From positions 1,922,001 through 1,986,000 of the forward strand of contig OZ218956.1 of the NCBI GenBank assembly GCA_965112735.1: a stretch of 64,000 nucleotides of DNA, in the 5' to 3' direction. Under the pieces are notes generated by a model. The model worked only from the letters and a program-made list of their open reading frames with translations, ran no database searches and had not been told where the DNA came from. Of the stretch, positions 53,291 through 63,718 are shown piece after piece. A program made the translations under genes and the position numbers. Source of the DNA: Phaeosaccion multiseriatum (lineage: Eukaryota > Ochrophyta, other classes). The number at the start of each line of letters is the position of its first letter. Positions within the stretch are counted from its first letter, which is position 1.

Positions 53291-55953
53291 ATGGCATCCT
53301 CGTCTTCACATCCTCATGGCAGCTACGGAGCGGGGCAGGGGGATGCTGTCTATGGTGGCGGGCAACAGCTGGAGGTGGAGATGGTGGGAAAGGATGGGAA
53401 GGGAGGCCACTTCGCACGACCGGTGGCAGTGCCGCACCCGCAAGTGGGTGAGGTGAAGCTCACACACGGCGGTGCTGGCTCTGGCTCGTATGACACGCCC
53501 AATGCGGGCTGGGTTTGGCTGGTTGCGTGTTTCGTGGGAATTATGTGCAGCTTCATCGTCTACGGCCTGCTCATGGAGTATGCCACGAGCGGGGGCCGCA
53601 AGCTGCACGAGCTGAGCCTCATCTTCGTCACCTCCCTCCTGTATTCGGTCACAGCCTACATCTGCAGGTACAATTTTGTTTTGGGTACGGAAGGAAGGAA
53701 GGGCTGCTAGGGCTGCTGATGCTGCTGCGGCTGCCTGTGCTGCTGTTCCGGGTGGAGTCTCGAAGAGCTTTCCGCCTCGCGACACTTGCTGGTCGCCGTT
53801 ACTGTCTGGTAGGGGAGGAGAAGGGCTGGTAGGGTAGCACCCGTTCTCCTGCGTAAGGAATAGGCACTGGTGGGGAATCGTACAGGCTTCCCCTCCCTCT
53901 CCTTATACATGCCAGTGCAAGGATTCAATGTACTTTTACGACATGCGTTGGCCGGTTCATGAGATTGGTCCTGTCACTCAACAACGAACCACATACGCTC
54001 GCACACATGCATGCACACACAACATGTCGTGTCCTCCATCTCCTCTCTCCAGGCATGTGCGAGGCGAGGAGCCGTCCACCATCCCCAAGCACCAGATGGT
54101 GGTACTGGGCATGACGAGCATGGGCAGCACCTTCACGAGCGTGCGCTCTCTCAGATACGTCATCTACCCCGTGCAGGCAAGTGCGTGGGTGGGTGCGTGT
54201 GTGAGTGGGTATGTGCGTGATGAAACATGAGTGACAACTAGAGGAGTTGCCATGGGCGCTTGCATCGTGGGTCATGAGCTGAAGGCTGATGATCTCCCTC
54301 CCATCCCTTTCTCATCCACTGCCATCCACGCCCCTCAACAGGTGCTGGCCAAGAGCTGCAAGCCCATCCCCGTGATGCTGATGGGGGCCCTCATGGGCAA
54401 GAAATACCCCGCCAAGAAGTACGTGAACGTGCTCATGATTGTCAGCGGCGTGGCCCTGTTCATGCAGAGCGGCAAGGGGGCGGGCAAGGCTGATGCAGAA
54501 ACGGGCGGCCAGGTAAGGGACAGAGGGGGGGGGGGGGGGCAGAGGAGGGAACAAGGGAAGGGACAAGAGGGAGGGAGTAAGGGACGGAGAGACAGGGGGA
54601 AGGAACACGATCGGATCGAGCTGACGTTGCATAGTCCAAGCCAAACCAAGCCAAACGCGCCTTGTCTTTTGCTCCCTCCAAGTGTTCGCTTCGGTTATCG
54701 TCACCTCTCCTCTCCTCGCCCCCCTCTGTATCGCATCACCATCACCACCTTCATCAGCTCATCTCCTCCTTCTTCTTCTTCTTCTTCTTCTTCTTCTTCT
54801 TCTTCTTCTTCTCCTTCTCCTTGTCCTCCTCCTCTTCCTCCACCTCCATTTCCTCCTGCTCCTGCTCCTCCGCCTCCTCCTCCTCCCTCCTCCTACCACA
54901 TGTCTCTCAATACATCAGGTGCTAGGTCTCGTCCTGCTCTTTATGAGCCTCTGCTTCGACGGCGGCACAGGGGCCTACGAAGACAAGCTCATGTGCAAGC
55001 ATCACGTAGGCCCCTTCGATCTCATGTTCAACATTCAATTTGCCAAGATGATCTTGGCCGGCTTGGGCCTCATCATCTTTGGTCAGATTAACTATTTCAT
55101 CAAGATGGTCGGGGACACGGGCTTACTGCTGCTGCTGCTGGGCTTGTCGGGGGCAGTGGGCCAGGTACGGTATGATACGACAAGAAAGGAATGGTTTTGT
55201 GTGGTTTTGGGTAATGGTGGGGGGCGGAGAGCGGCTTAGAGTAGAGCGGCGCGTTCTTGTCTTTGTCGTCCTTCGCTCTCTCTCTCGTTCTCTCTTCCTC
55301 TCTCTCCGTCTCCCCCCCTCTCTCTCTCTCTCTCGTTATACGGTGAAGGCTTTTGGGGCGGACTCTTTAGGCCTTGGCTTTTGTTTCTCTTGGTCCACCC
55401 GCCGCCCTTCCTCTCTCGCTCACTCCATGTCGTTCTTATCCGCCTTCTCGTGATCAACCCTCCCTCCCTCCTGCCCCCCCTCGCTTGTCCCTCCCTCCAT
55501 CACCCAACGCTTGATTCCCCCAAAAAGGTGTTCATCTTCGTCACAATTTCCAAGTTCGGGGCATTGACCTGCTCCATCATTGGCCTCGCTCGAAAGATTG
55601 TTACGCTCATGGCAAGTATTGTCATTTATGGGCATCCCGTCAACGCGACGCAAGGGGCGGGATTGGCCTTGGCCATTAGCGCTATGATTATCAACTTTAT
55701 GGACAAGGGAAAGAAGGGCGGGCATGGAGGACACGGTGGGCACGGGGGGGGGTGCGGGGGAGGAGGGGGAGGAGGAGGGGGAGGGGAGGGAGGGAAGCTG
55801 AGTGATGCACCGGAGCTGAAGGGGCTGCTCGAAGACGGAGAGGAGGCGGGAGACGACGACGAGGAGGAGGGTGGGCAGGAGGAGGAGGAGCAAGAAGGAG
55901 GGGAGGAGGAGGGCGGTGGTGGCGACGAGGACCTTCTCGGAAAGGTCATTTGA
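53291..55953 (+). CDS. SLC35B1-like nucleotide(-sugar) transporter
   Basis: Exons 53291-53667, 54053-54176, 54342-54512, 54919-55164, 55528-55953; 447 residues. Hydrophobic segments spread from about residue 74 to 365 fit the ten-helix drug/metabolite transporter fold. The block [20 protein letters not shown] is diagnostic of the SLC35B subfamily and closest to SLC35B1, an ER ATP/ADP exchanger also described as a UDP-galactose transporter. Other family blocks are [20 protein letters not shown] and the late [19 protein letters not shown]. Intron 2 starts with GC (54177, GCAAGT) and ends in AG. The C-terminus is unusual: a Lys/His/Gly-rich stretch ([13 protein letters not shown]) and poly-Gly, then an acidic tail of Glu/Asp, in place of the KKxx ER-retrieval signal of animal members. 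The poly-Gly and poly-Glu parts are encoded by GGA/GAG runs. Confidence 0.92.
54772..54893. repeat. (CTT)n/(CTC)n pyrimidine tract in intron
   Basis: CTT repeat grading into CTCCTC just before the acceptor of transporter exon 4. It may serve as an extended polypyrimidine tract. Confidence 0.9.
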
Positions 55954-56261
55954 AGGGTTTACAGCGGGGTGCGAAGGAGGTGCGAAGGAGGGGGGAAGCG
56001 TCCTGTCATCTGACATGCCGTCTGAGTGCTGGGGTATGCGATTACAGCGTAGTTGTTGCCAGCGGACGGAGAGGGGAGTCTTTTGGGTTACGATTGCACA
56101 CTATACACACAGTGTTTTTTGTGAGCGAAGGGGATCACATGGAGTCTATACTTACAATACAACACAGAGTGCAAACGTACAAACGCTTTCATATCCCTCT
56201 GTGAGGGGAGACGAGAAACGCGCAACCTCGTTACTATTAGGCAGCACAGATGGCACCAAAA

Positions 56262-56316
<55 letters not shown>

Positions 56317-56419
56317 ATCGCCCCCTCATCTGTATCCTCGTGGTTTTAGGTGGGCGTGAGGTGGCCACCTTGCGAAGAGAAGGGGCAAAGCACAGGGAAG
56401 AGAGTTTTGCCCTCGTCGG
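55954..56419. other. Intergenic; contains (CT)n
   Basis: 3' flank of the transporter and 5' flank of the PPR gene. A (CT)n tract lies at 56264-56314, about 105 bp upstream of the PPR ATG, and could be a promoter-proximal pyrimidine element. No gene seen. Confidence 0.55.
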
Positions 56420-59353
56420 ATGCAGGATAGGATGAAGGGCAACAGCTTGGTGGGCTTCATTCCCGCCGCAGCGGGAGGCGGTGTTTCTGCTGCTGGTGTA
56501 TATGGTGCTTCTGATGCTGCTTTCAGTAGCTCATGGGGAAGATGGGTCTCTGCTCCCGCGCACCCTCCTGTGGGAAAGCAAGTCCTCCCAGCCCCAGTGC
56601 ATGTTGAGGGGCGTCAACGCTCTCGTCTTAATGCTGGAGGACCGCGTCAGGGACGAGGTGATAGTAACCGCGAACGAGGACGGCAAATAGCGCTGAACAA
56701 AGAGATTCAGATCCTTGGAACTACGCGCGACTGGAAGGGTGTGGCGAGAAAAGTTGAGGAGGCGAAAGCAGCGGGGCTGATGAACGTAATTTTGTATACC
56801 AGTTCCATTGCGGCGGTGGGCAGAGCTGGGCGATGGAAGGGTGCGCTTGCTCTTCTCAGCGAGATGCGGAGGGAAGGGATTCAGCCCAATGAATTCTCAT
56901 ACAACTCTGCGATGAGTGCTTGTGGCAAAGCAGGAGAGTACGAGAAGGCGCTGGACTTGCTGGGGGAGATGCGCAGAGAAGGCCTTCAACCCAATCAAGT
57001 CTCGTACAACTCTGCGATTGATGCTTGTGGCAAGGCAGGGCAGTATGAGAAGGCTCTTGACTTGCTGAAGGAGATGCCCAGGAAAGGCCTTCAACCCAAC
57101 GAAATTTCGTACAACTCTGCGATTAGTGCTTGTGCTAAGGCAGGGAAGTATGAGAATGCGCTTGACTTGCTGGAGGAGATACGGAGGGAAGGGCTTCAAC
57201 CCAATGAAAGGTCTTACAACTCTGCGATTGATGCTTGCGCCAAGGCAGGAGAGCACGAGAGGGCACTGGACTTGCTGAAGGAGATGCGGAGGGAAGGGCT
57301 TCGGCCCAATACAATCTCGTACAGCTCTGCGATTGATGCTTGTGGCAATGCAGGAGAGGACGAGAAGGCGCTAGACTTGCTGGAGGAGATGACGAGGGAA
57401 GGGCTTCAACCCAATGATCGATCGTACAACTCTGCGATTTCTGCTTGTGCCAAGGCAGGAGAGTACGAGAGGGCGCTTGACCTGGTGAAGGAGATGCGGA
57501 GGGAAGGCATTCAACCCGATGCCATCTCGTACAGCTCTGCGATTGATGCTTGTGGAAAGGCAGGAGAGCACAAAAAGGCGCTTGACTTGCTGGAGGAGAT
57601 GAGGAGGGAAGGGCTGCAGCCCAATGAAATCTCGTACCGGTCTGCGTTTGATGCTTGTACCAAGGCAGGAGAGCACGACAAGGCTCTGGACTTGCTGAGG
57701 GATATGCGGAGCGAAGGGCTTCAACCCGATGTCATCACCTACGGCTCCGCGATTGCTACTTGTGCAAAGGCAGGAGAGCACGAGAAGGCGCTGAACTTGC
57801 TGAAGGTGATGCGGAGGGAAGGGCTGCGACCCGATATCATCATGTACAGCTCTGCGATTTCTGCTTGTGGTAATGCAGGAGAGCCCGAGAAGGGCCTGGT
57901 CTTGCTGGAGGAGATGCGTAGGGAAGGGCTTCAAGCCAATGAAATCACGTACAACTCTGCGATTAGTGGGTGTGGCAAGGCAGGGCAGTACGAGAAGGCG
58001 CTTGACTTACTGAAGGAGATGTCGGGGGAAGGGCTTCAACCCAATGAGAGATCGTACAACTCTGCGATTGATGCTTGCGCCAAGGCAGGAGAGCACGAGA
58101 GGGCGCTGGACTTGCTGGAGGAGATGCGGAGAGGAGGAGTTCAACCCGATGAAGTCTCATACTGCTCTGCGATTGATGCTTGCGGCAAGGCAGGGCAGTT
58201 TGAGAAGGCACTGGACTTGCTGAAGGAGATGCGAAAGGAAGGGGTTGAGCCCGGTGTAATTTCTTACAGCTCTGCGATTGATGCTTGTGGCAAGGCAGGG
58301 CAGTACGAGAAGGCGCTTGACTTGCTGAAGGAGATGAGGAGGGAAGGTCTTCAACCCAATGTAACTTCGTACTGCTGTGCGATTAGTGGGTGTGGCAAGG
58401 CAGGGCAGTACGAGAAGGCGCTTGCCTTGCTGGAGGAGATGCGCAGGGAAGGGCTTCAACCCGATGAAATCTCGTACAACGCTGCGATTAGTGCTTGTGC
58501 TAAGGCAGGGCAGTACGAGAAGGCGCTTGCCCTTCTCGATGAGATGCGGAGGGAGGGACTTCAACCCGATGAAATCTCGTACAACTCTGCGATTTCTGCT
58601 TGTGGCAAGGTAGGACAGTATGAGAAGGCGCTTGACTTGCTGGAGGAAATGGGGAGGGAAGGGCTTCAGCTCAATGAAAGATCCTACACTTCTGCGATTA
58701 GTGCTTGTGGCAAGGGAGGGCAGTACGAGAAGGCGCTTGACTTGCTGGAGGAGATGCGAGAGGAAGGCCTGCAGCCCAATGAATTCTCGTACAGCTCTGC
58801 GATTGATGCTTGTGGCAAGGGAGGGCAGTACGAGAAGGCGCTTGACCTGCTGAAGGAGATGCGGCGGGAAGGATTGAAGCCCAACGAAATCTCGTACAAC
58901 GCAGCGATTTCTGCTTGTGGCAAGGCAGGGCAGTACGAGAAGGCGCTTGGTTTGCTGAAGCAGATGCGGAGGGAAGGCGTGAAACCTGATGAAGTGACCT
59001 ATAGTGCTGCCATCGACGTCCTGTCCGTGCACGAGCAATGGAGCTCGGCTGACGGCTTGTACGCAGAGGCCATTGCGCAGAGAGTATTGTCGCATTGGGA
59101 GAAGGGCAATGAAGGCAAGGTGATGGACTTGCACGACCATTCGGAGTGGACCGCCAAGGCCGCCCTTCGCTACGCTCTTCAAGTGGAGAGGGTGCAGGGA
59201 CAGATCACTGTCATCACCGGCCGAGGCCGCGGCAGCGTGGACGGCGTCAGCGTGCTCAAACCCGCGGTGCTGGCGTACCTCAACGAAGAGCTCGGACTCC
59301 ACACCATGGGGCAGGACAACAACGAGGGCCGCGTAATTTTCACCTCTGTGTAG
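56420..59353 (+). CDS. PPR-SMR organelle RNA-binding protein, 21+ PPR repeats
   Basis: Single open frame of 977 codons with no intron. An N-terminal Ala/Gly/Ser-rich region of about 90 residues may be an organelle-targeting peptide. Residues about 118-870 hold 21 full P-type PPR repeats of exactly 35 residues (consensus YNSAISACGKAGQYEKALDL then LEEMRREGLQPN) and a degenerate 22nd. An Smr domain follows (about 885-965) with LHDHSEWTAKAAL, where the usual LDLHGxS appears as MDLHDHS, then TGRGRGS and VIFTS. PPR-SMR proteins such as GUN1, pTAC2 and SVR7 bind or cut organelle RNA or act in plastid gene expression. The repeats are strikingly uniform at DNA level (105-bp units), suggesting recent expansion or gene conversion. 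Lack of introns among intron-rich neighbours fits a gene of retro-copy origin or one homogenised by repeats. Confidence 0.93.
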   Translation: MQDRMKGNSLVGFIPAAAGGGVSAAGVYGASDAAFSSSWGRWVSAPAHPPVGKQVLPAPVHVEGRQRSRLNAGGPRQGRGDSNRERGRQIALNKEIQILGTTRDWKGVARKVEEAKAAGLMNVILYTSSIAAVGRAGRWKGALALLSEMRREGIQPNEFSYNSAMSACGKAGEYEKALDLLGEMRREGLQPNQVSYNSAIDACGKAGQYEKALDLLKEMPRKGLQPNEISYNSAISACAKAGKYENALDLLEEIRREGLQPNERSYNSAIDACAKAGEHERALDLLKEMRREGLRPNTISYSSAIDACGNAGEDEKALDLLEEMTREGLQPNDRSYNSAISACAKAGEYERALDLVKEMRREGIQPDAISYSSAIDACGKAGEHKKALDLLEEMRREGLQPNEISYRSAFDACTKAGEHDKALDLLRDMRSEGLQPDVITYGSAIATCAKAGEHEKALNLLKVMRREGLRPDIIMYSSAISACGNAGEPEKGLVLLEEMRREGLQANEITYNSAISGCGKAGQYEKALDLLKEMSGEGLQPNERSYNSAIDACAKAGEHERALDLLEEMRRGGVQPDEVSYCSAIDACGKAGQFEKALDLLKEMRKEGVEPGVISYSSAIDACGKAGQYEKALDLLKEMRREGLQPNVTSYCCAISGCGKAGQYEKALALLEEMRREGLQPDEISYNAAISACAKAGQYEKALALLDEMRREGLQPDEISYNSAISACGKVGQYEKALDLLEEMGREGLQLNERSYTSAISACGKGGQYEKALDLLEEMREEGLQPNEFSYSSAIDACGKGGQYEKALDLLKEMRREGLKPNEISYNAAISACGKAGQYEKALGLLKQMRREGVKPDEVTYSAAIDVLSVHEQWSSADGLYAEAIAQRVLSHWEKGNEGKVMDLHDHSEWTAKAALRYALQVERVQGQITVITGRGRGSVDGVSVLKPAVLAYLNEELGLHTMGQDNNEGRVIFTSV

Positions 59354-59390
59354 TGCCACTAAAAAAAAAAAAAAAATTGAGGGACTTGTT

Positions 59391-59626
59391 GCACTCCCCT
59401 TATCCACCCCTACCTAGGACGCGTAACCAAAACTGCTCAACTCGGCGACAGAGGCACTTTAGGGGGGGAGGGAGGGCCCTCTGGGCTGCAAGACACCCTT
59501 ATGTAAGACCCGCATGGCCCTTACGTGAGGAACAATTGGGAGGCAACGATGCCGGCATTTGACTTGTCTCGACGAGGGCAACATGATACGCATGTTCAAA
59601 CTCGCTAAAACAGTAGTTTGGGGTGG
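59391..59626 (-). mobile_element. Unclassified dispersed repeat, copy 2 (inverted relative to copy 1)
   Basis: Reverse-complement match to 39864-40146, starting within 40 bp of the PPR stop codon. It ends in blocks matching TTCAAACTCGCTAAAACAGT. The TTACGTAA sites are decayed here (TTATGTAA, TTACGTGA). It lacks the extra 60 bp of copy 1. No coding capacity. Confidence 0.8.
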
Positions 59627-59876
59627 AAGGGGGGTGGGCTCGTTTGGGTGACTCTAAAACGGTGGTATCTTGGAGGTGAGTGAGCTCTCGTAAGGATGGG
59701 GGGGAAGGGGGAGTGCTCTTGCAGAAGTGCCGACAAGTAGGGAGGGGGGAAAGCGATGAAAGCCGAAAGACTATGGATGGATAGGCATCTCAAAGAGTTA
59801 CATGAAGAGCTATAGTGCATCTCCCAGTGATCCCAGCGTTAAAAAAAAAAAAAAGTGTCCAAAAAATTAATTTTTT
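59627..59876. other. Intergenic; no gene
   Basis: Between the dispersed repeat and the foldback element. No coding sequence or RNA gene recognised. Confidence 0.5.
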
Positions 59877-60335
59877 ACTGTGATTTCGCGGTTGAGTGGC
59901 ACTTTTGACGCCCAATTACGCCCCATTATTTTTTTTTAACGCCAAATGACGATTTTTTTGACGACGTTTGACGACGTTTGACGACGCTTTAGCCCCCTAT
60001 TTGACGCCCTTTGACGCCCTTTGACGCACTTTGACGCCCTTTTATCTTAATTCGCCTTAATTCGGTCCAAAAAATATCACGTAAAAAAAAATCACGGAAA
60101 AGGGGGTCAAAGGGCGTCAAAGAGCGTCAAAAGGCGTCAAAGGGCGTCAAATAGGGGGCTAAAGCGTCGTCAAACGTCGTCAAACGCCGTAAAAAAATCG
60201 TCATTTGGCGTAAAAAAAATTAATGGGGCGTAATTGGGCGTCAAAAGTGCCACTCAACCGCGAAATCACAGTAAAAAAAAAATTAATGGGGCGTAATTGG
60301 GCGTCAAAAGTGCCACTCAACCGCGAAATCACAGT
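59877..60335. mobile_element. Palindromic foldback/MITE-like element
   Basis: The left end ACTGTGATTTCGCGGTTGAG (TGGCACTTTTGACGCC next) is the reverse complement of the right end CTCAACCGCGAAATCACAGT. The inverted arms extend inward for about 190 bp each through arrays of TTTGACGACG and TTTGACGCCC units and CTTTAGCCCCCTATTTGACG, with a short AT-rich centre near 60067-60095. The right 63 bp (60210-60272) is tandemly repeated at 60273-60335, so the right end carries two terminal copies. TTAATT-type sequence flanks both ends, which may hide a target duplication. No transposase; movement would need help in trans. Confidence 0.85.
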
Positions 60336-60593
60336 AATTAATTAAAAAAAAATTAATGGGGGAATTGCGCGACTTTACGAAGTCAATTTTTTTTTTTTTG
60401 TTCGCAGTCACAGCTGACAAATGGGGGGTTGGTTCTTTCACGAAACCGACGAGGGCCTTCACTTTACAAAGGCTTTCCACACGCTACGCCGCGTAACGGC
60501 ACACTCTGCTGATTGCGAAGGGCAGGATCATTTGTCAAGGCGGAGAGGCGGCTAGAAGCAAGAGCGCATTGCATCCTTACAAGAAAGAAATTG

Positions 60594-62544
60594 ATGAGGT
60601 GGGTGCTTCCCGGTGGCGCTCGGAAGCGCCAGCGGGAAGAGGAGCCCCTCCTGCAGCGACATGCTCATCCCCATGACGTCTTTGAGCCCCTGGATCCATT
60701 GCGAGCCCCCCCGCCATCTGCGAGAAGGAGAAGATGGGGAGGATGGGTGGCCGCCCCCATGATCACTTTAGTTCTTTTTGCGTGGATGTTCACCGCGGTG
60801 AGAGAAACGGCAGAGGAGGAGAGGGCAAGAGCTCACACTCAGAACGTTGACAGTGGAGCGTTACAAGGAAATGAGACTCTCCTACAGGAGGGGGCAGCAG
60901 GGCAGCAGCAGCAACAGCAGCGAGGGGAAGAGGGGGGCGACGGGAACCGGGCACAACAGTCCAATAATGGCGACAAGGATGGTGCTGCAGACGTCGAGCT
61001 CTCTCCTCCCCCGAACATCATCTACATAATGGTAGATGACATGGGATGGAACGACATTGGCTACCAATCCACAGACCTTTCAGAGGTGACGCCGTTCCTC
61101 GATCGCATGGCATCGGAGGGCATCAAGTTGGATCAATACTACAGCATGTATCTATGCACACCTGCTCGGGCTGCGCTCATGACGGGTCGGTACCCGTACC
61201 GATACGGGCTCCAGTACTCGGTCATCCAGCCAGGGGCGCCCTACGGTCTTTCCTTGGAGGAGAAGCTGCTGCCGCAGTTTCTGAAGGAGGCTGGATACAA
61301 CACTCACATGGTTGGCAAGTGGCATCTTGGGTCTTTCCATGATCCTTATCTCCCGCACCACCGCGGATTCGACACCTTCCTGGGCTACCTCAACGACGAA
61401 GAGGATTACTGGACCCACCAGAGCTACAGTACCACAGAGGACGGAAGGAAGTTCTTTGACTTTGGCTTCGGCGGTCCAGATGGTTCCTACCATGTCGGAG
61501 CTTCGCACACGCCCTACCAGCAGTGAGTAGTACCAGTCCCACGATGCGCGTGCGTTTCTTTTCTTCATAGTTAGCAGAGGGGGGGCACAGTCCGCTTCAC
61601 GTCGCCTCTGATCTCTTCCTCCCCCCCTCCCTCCCTCCCTCCCTCCCTCCCTCCCTCCCTCCCTCCCTCCCTCCCTCCCTCCCTCCCTCACTCCCTCCCT
61701 CCCTCCCTCCTTCTTCCCTCCCTCCCTTTCTCCCTCCCTCTCTCCCTCCTCCCCTCCCTTCCTTCCTTCCTCCCTCCCTCCCTCCAGACCTATGGACTAC
61801 ACTGGCAAGTACTCAACGCGGGTCTTTACAGAGCGCGCCATTGACATCCTGCGTGAGAACGCAAAGCAAGAGGACACCAATCCTCTGTTCCTCTATGTGT
61901 CCCATCAAGCCGTGCATACGCCCCTCGGCCCTCCTCCAGAGGCGGACATTCCTCTCCACATTAGAAAGACCATCCGTGACATGGATGTGTCTCATGAGAG
62001 GAAGCAGTTTGCGTTAGTTCTTGCCTATTTGGATGGTGAGTGAGGGAGGGAGGGGAAGGAGGGAAAGGAGGGATTTACGGAGAGAGGGGAGGGAGGGAGG
62101 GAGGGAGGGAGGGAGGGAGGGAGGGATCAGTCAGTGACGCACTGACTCACTGACTCACTGACCTCGCATCCAACCAACCAATGCCCCGCTCCCCTGCCCC
62201 TTCCCTCAGTGAGCATCAAAAAGATGATAGACACGTTGACGTCCGAAGCAAGCCTTACCAACACGCTCGTGATTGTGACGTCCGACAACGGCGGCTGCCC
62301 GCAATACGGAGGAAGCAACTACCCCCTCCGAGGCATCAAACACTCCTACTTCGACGGCGGAAACCGAGTACCCGCCTTTATTTGGTCACCTTCGAACCAC
62401 GTCATCCCCTCGGCCTTACGGGGCACCACGTACAACCACTTGATGCACGTCACGGATTGGTTACCCACTCTCGGTCACTTGACCCAAGTCGACTATGCAG
62501 GGCACTCGCCCCTTGACGGGGCTAACCACTGGCCGGCCCTGGTC

Positions 62545-62593
<49 letters not shown>

Positions 62594-63354
62594 CGAGCGA
62601 AGAGTCAAGGTCAGGATCCGGGTCAGGATCACGGTCAGGGCCAAGGTCCGACGAGGACGAGGAGGAAGAAAGCAGGCCTGACAGCAGCAGAACCAGAGTG
62701 AGCACCCCCCCCCCACGCACCGAGTTGGTGTACAACTGGGACAACTATCAAAAGGACACCGTAGGGTACGCTAGTAGCACCTCCAGGCACTACGGAGTGG
62801 AGGTGCCGCCGAAGGGCGCCATCCGAGTGGGGCGATACAAGCTCATTATTCAGGAGTGGTGCTTCGGCTACTACAGCTTCCTCTCCACCGACCGTTATAA
62901 CGAGAACATGTGCACCGACCTGGGCGAGTGCTGGTCGTGTGGCAAGACGTGCATTGATGAGACGGAGTACCTGCCCAACAGTTTCCTTTTCGACCTCGAA
63001 GCCGACCCCACAGAGCAATTCAACTTGCTGGAGACCGAGCCCGTCCTTGCCAGGACCCTCTTTGAGAGGTGGGTGGAGCTGACGGAGTCGCACGTGGAGT
63101 CCGTTCTAGTCGACCAGCTCTCTACCGCCGCGGAATCGATTTGGGAGAATCACGAGGACTGTATGGTGCCCTGGTGGCATGAGTTTTTGGAGCACAATTC
63201 GACGGGCTATCCGGACCCCGCGGGCAATTTCTCGGCCATGCCCACTCCGCCCGAGTCTAGCGGCGAGACGAGTGGGTCCTACGTGTGGAATCCGAGTAAT
63301 GCTGACACGGAGGATAAGCCCACGACCATGCCTGTCACCAGCTCCTTTCCCTAA
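60594..63354 (+). CDS. Membrane-anchored type I sulfatase (arylsulfatase-like), 3 exons
   Basis: Exons 60594-61522, 61788-62035, 62210-63354; 773 residues. A basic cytosolic stub is followed by one TM segment (about 51-69, [19 protein letters not shown]), giving a type II topology with the catalytic domain in the Golgi or vacuole lumen or outside. Active-site features: metal ligands in [11 protein letters not shown] (Asp148, Asp149); formylglycine signature CTPAR (Cys188) within [25 protein letters not shown] (Lys242, His244); SDNGG in exon 3. Sulfatases cut sulfate esters after Cys-to-formylglycine conversion by FGE/SUMF1. The fold suggests a sulfated-polysaccharide or aryl-sulfate substrate; this is an inference. 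A Thr run encoded by (ACG)n plus a Ser/Gly/Glu-rich insert (about 62548-62735) interrupts the C-terminal half. The ATG at 60594 is chosen because upstream codons in the frame lack ATG. Confidence 0.92.
61622..61785. repeat. (CCCT)n tract abutting a 3' splice site
   Basis: CCCT units fill the right half of sulfatase intron 1 and run directly into the AG at 61786-61787, so the microsatellite serves as the polypyrimidine tract. Confidence 0.92.
62548..62589. repeat. (ACG)n coding microsatellite
   Basis: About 14 ACG triplets (one ATG) encode a poly-Thr run inside the sulfatase. Length variation would change the protein without shifting its frame. Confidence 0.9.
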
Positions 63355-63718
63355 CTCTAGCCAATCTCACTAGCTACTCTGAGGCGAGGGGAGGGGAGGG
63401 TAGTGACAGCGATGGATGGATGGCACTCCATGTTTCAGTTTCAGTTTCTTTGAATGGTTGTGTAACCGCCATGCTCGACGTCACCCTTTCCCTTTCCTGT
63501 GCTTCGCTGTATTGTTGTCTTTTTCTTTCTTTGTTCTGCTCATTTTGATCGTGTTGAGTCTGGGGTAGCAGGAGACTGGGTTGTGGCCTTATGCCTCTCC
63601 CACTTTTGTACCATATTTATTTTTTCTTCAATTTTTGATTGCCTTGCTTATTATTTTAATCAGAAGCATCGGCAGCAGTTTAGTTTAAGCCACTTATAAT
63701 ATTATCGGTGGGTGCAAG
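63355..63718. other. Convergent 3' intergenic region
   Basis: 3' flanks of the sulfatase and of the right-edge gene. AT-rich patches at about 63615-63700 may hold polyadenylation signals. No gene seen. Confidence 0.5.
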
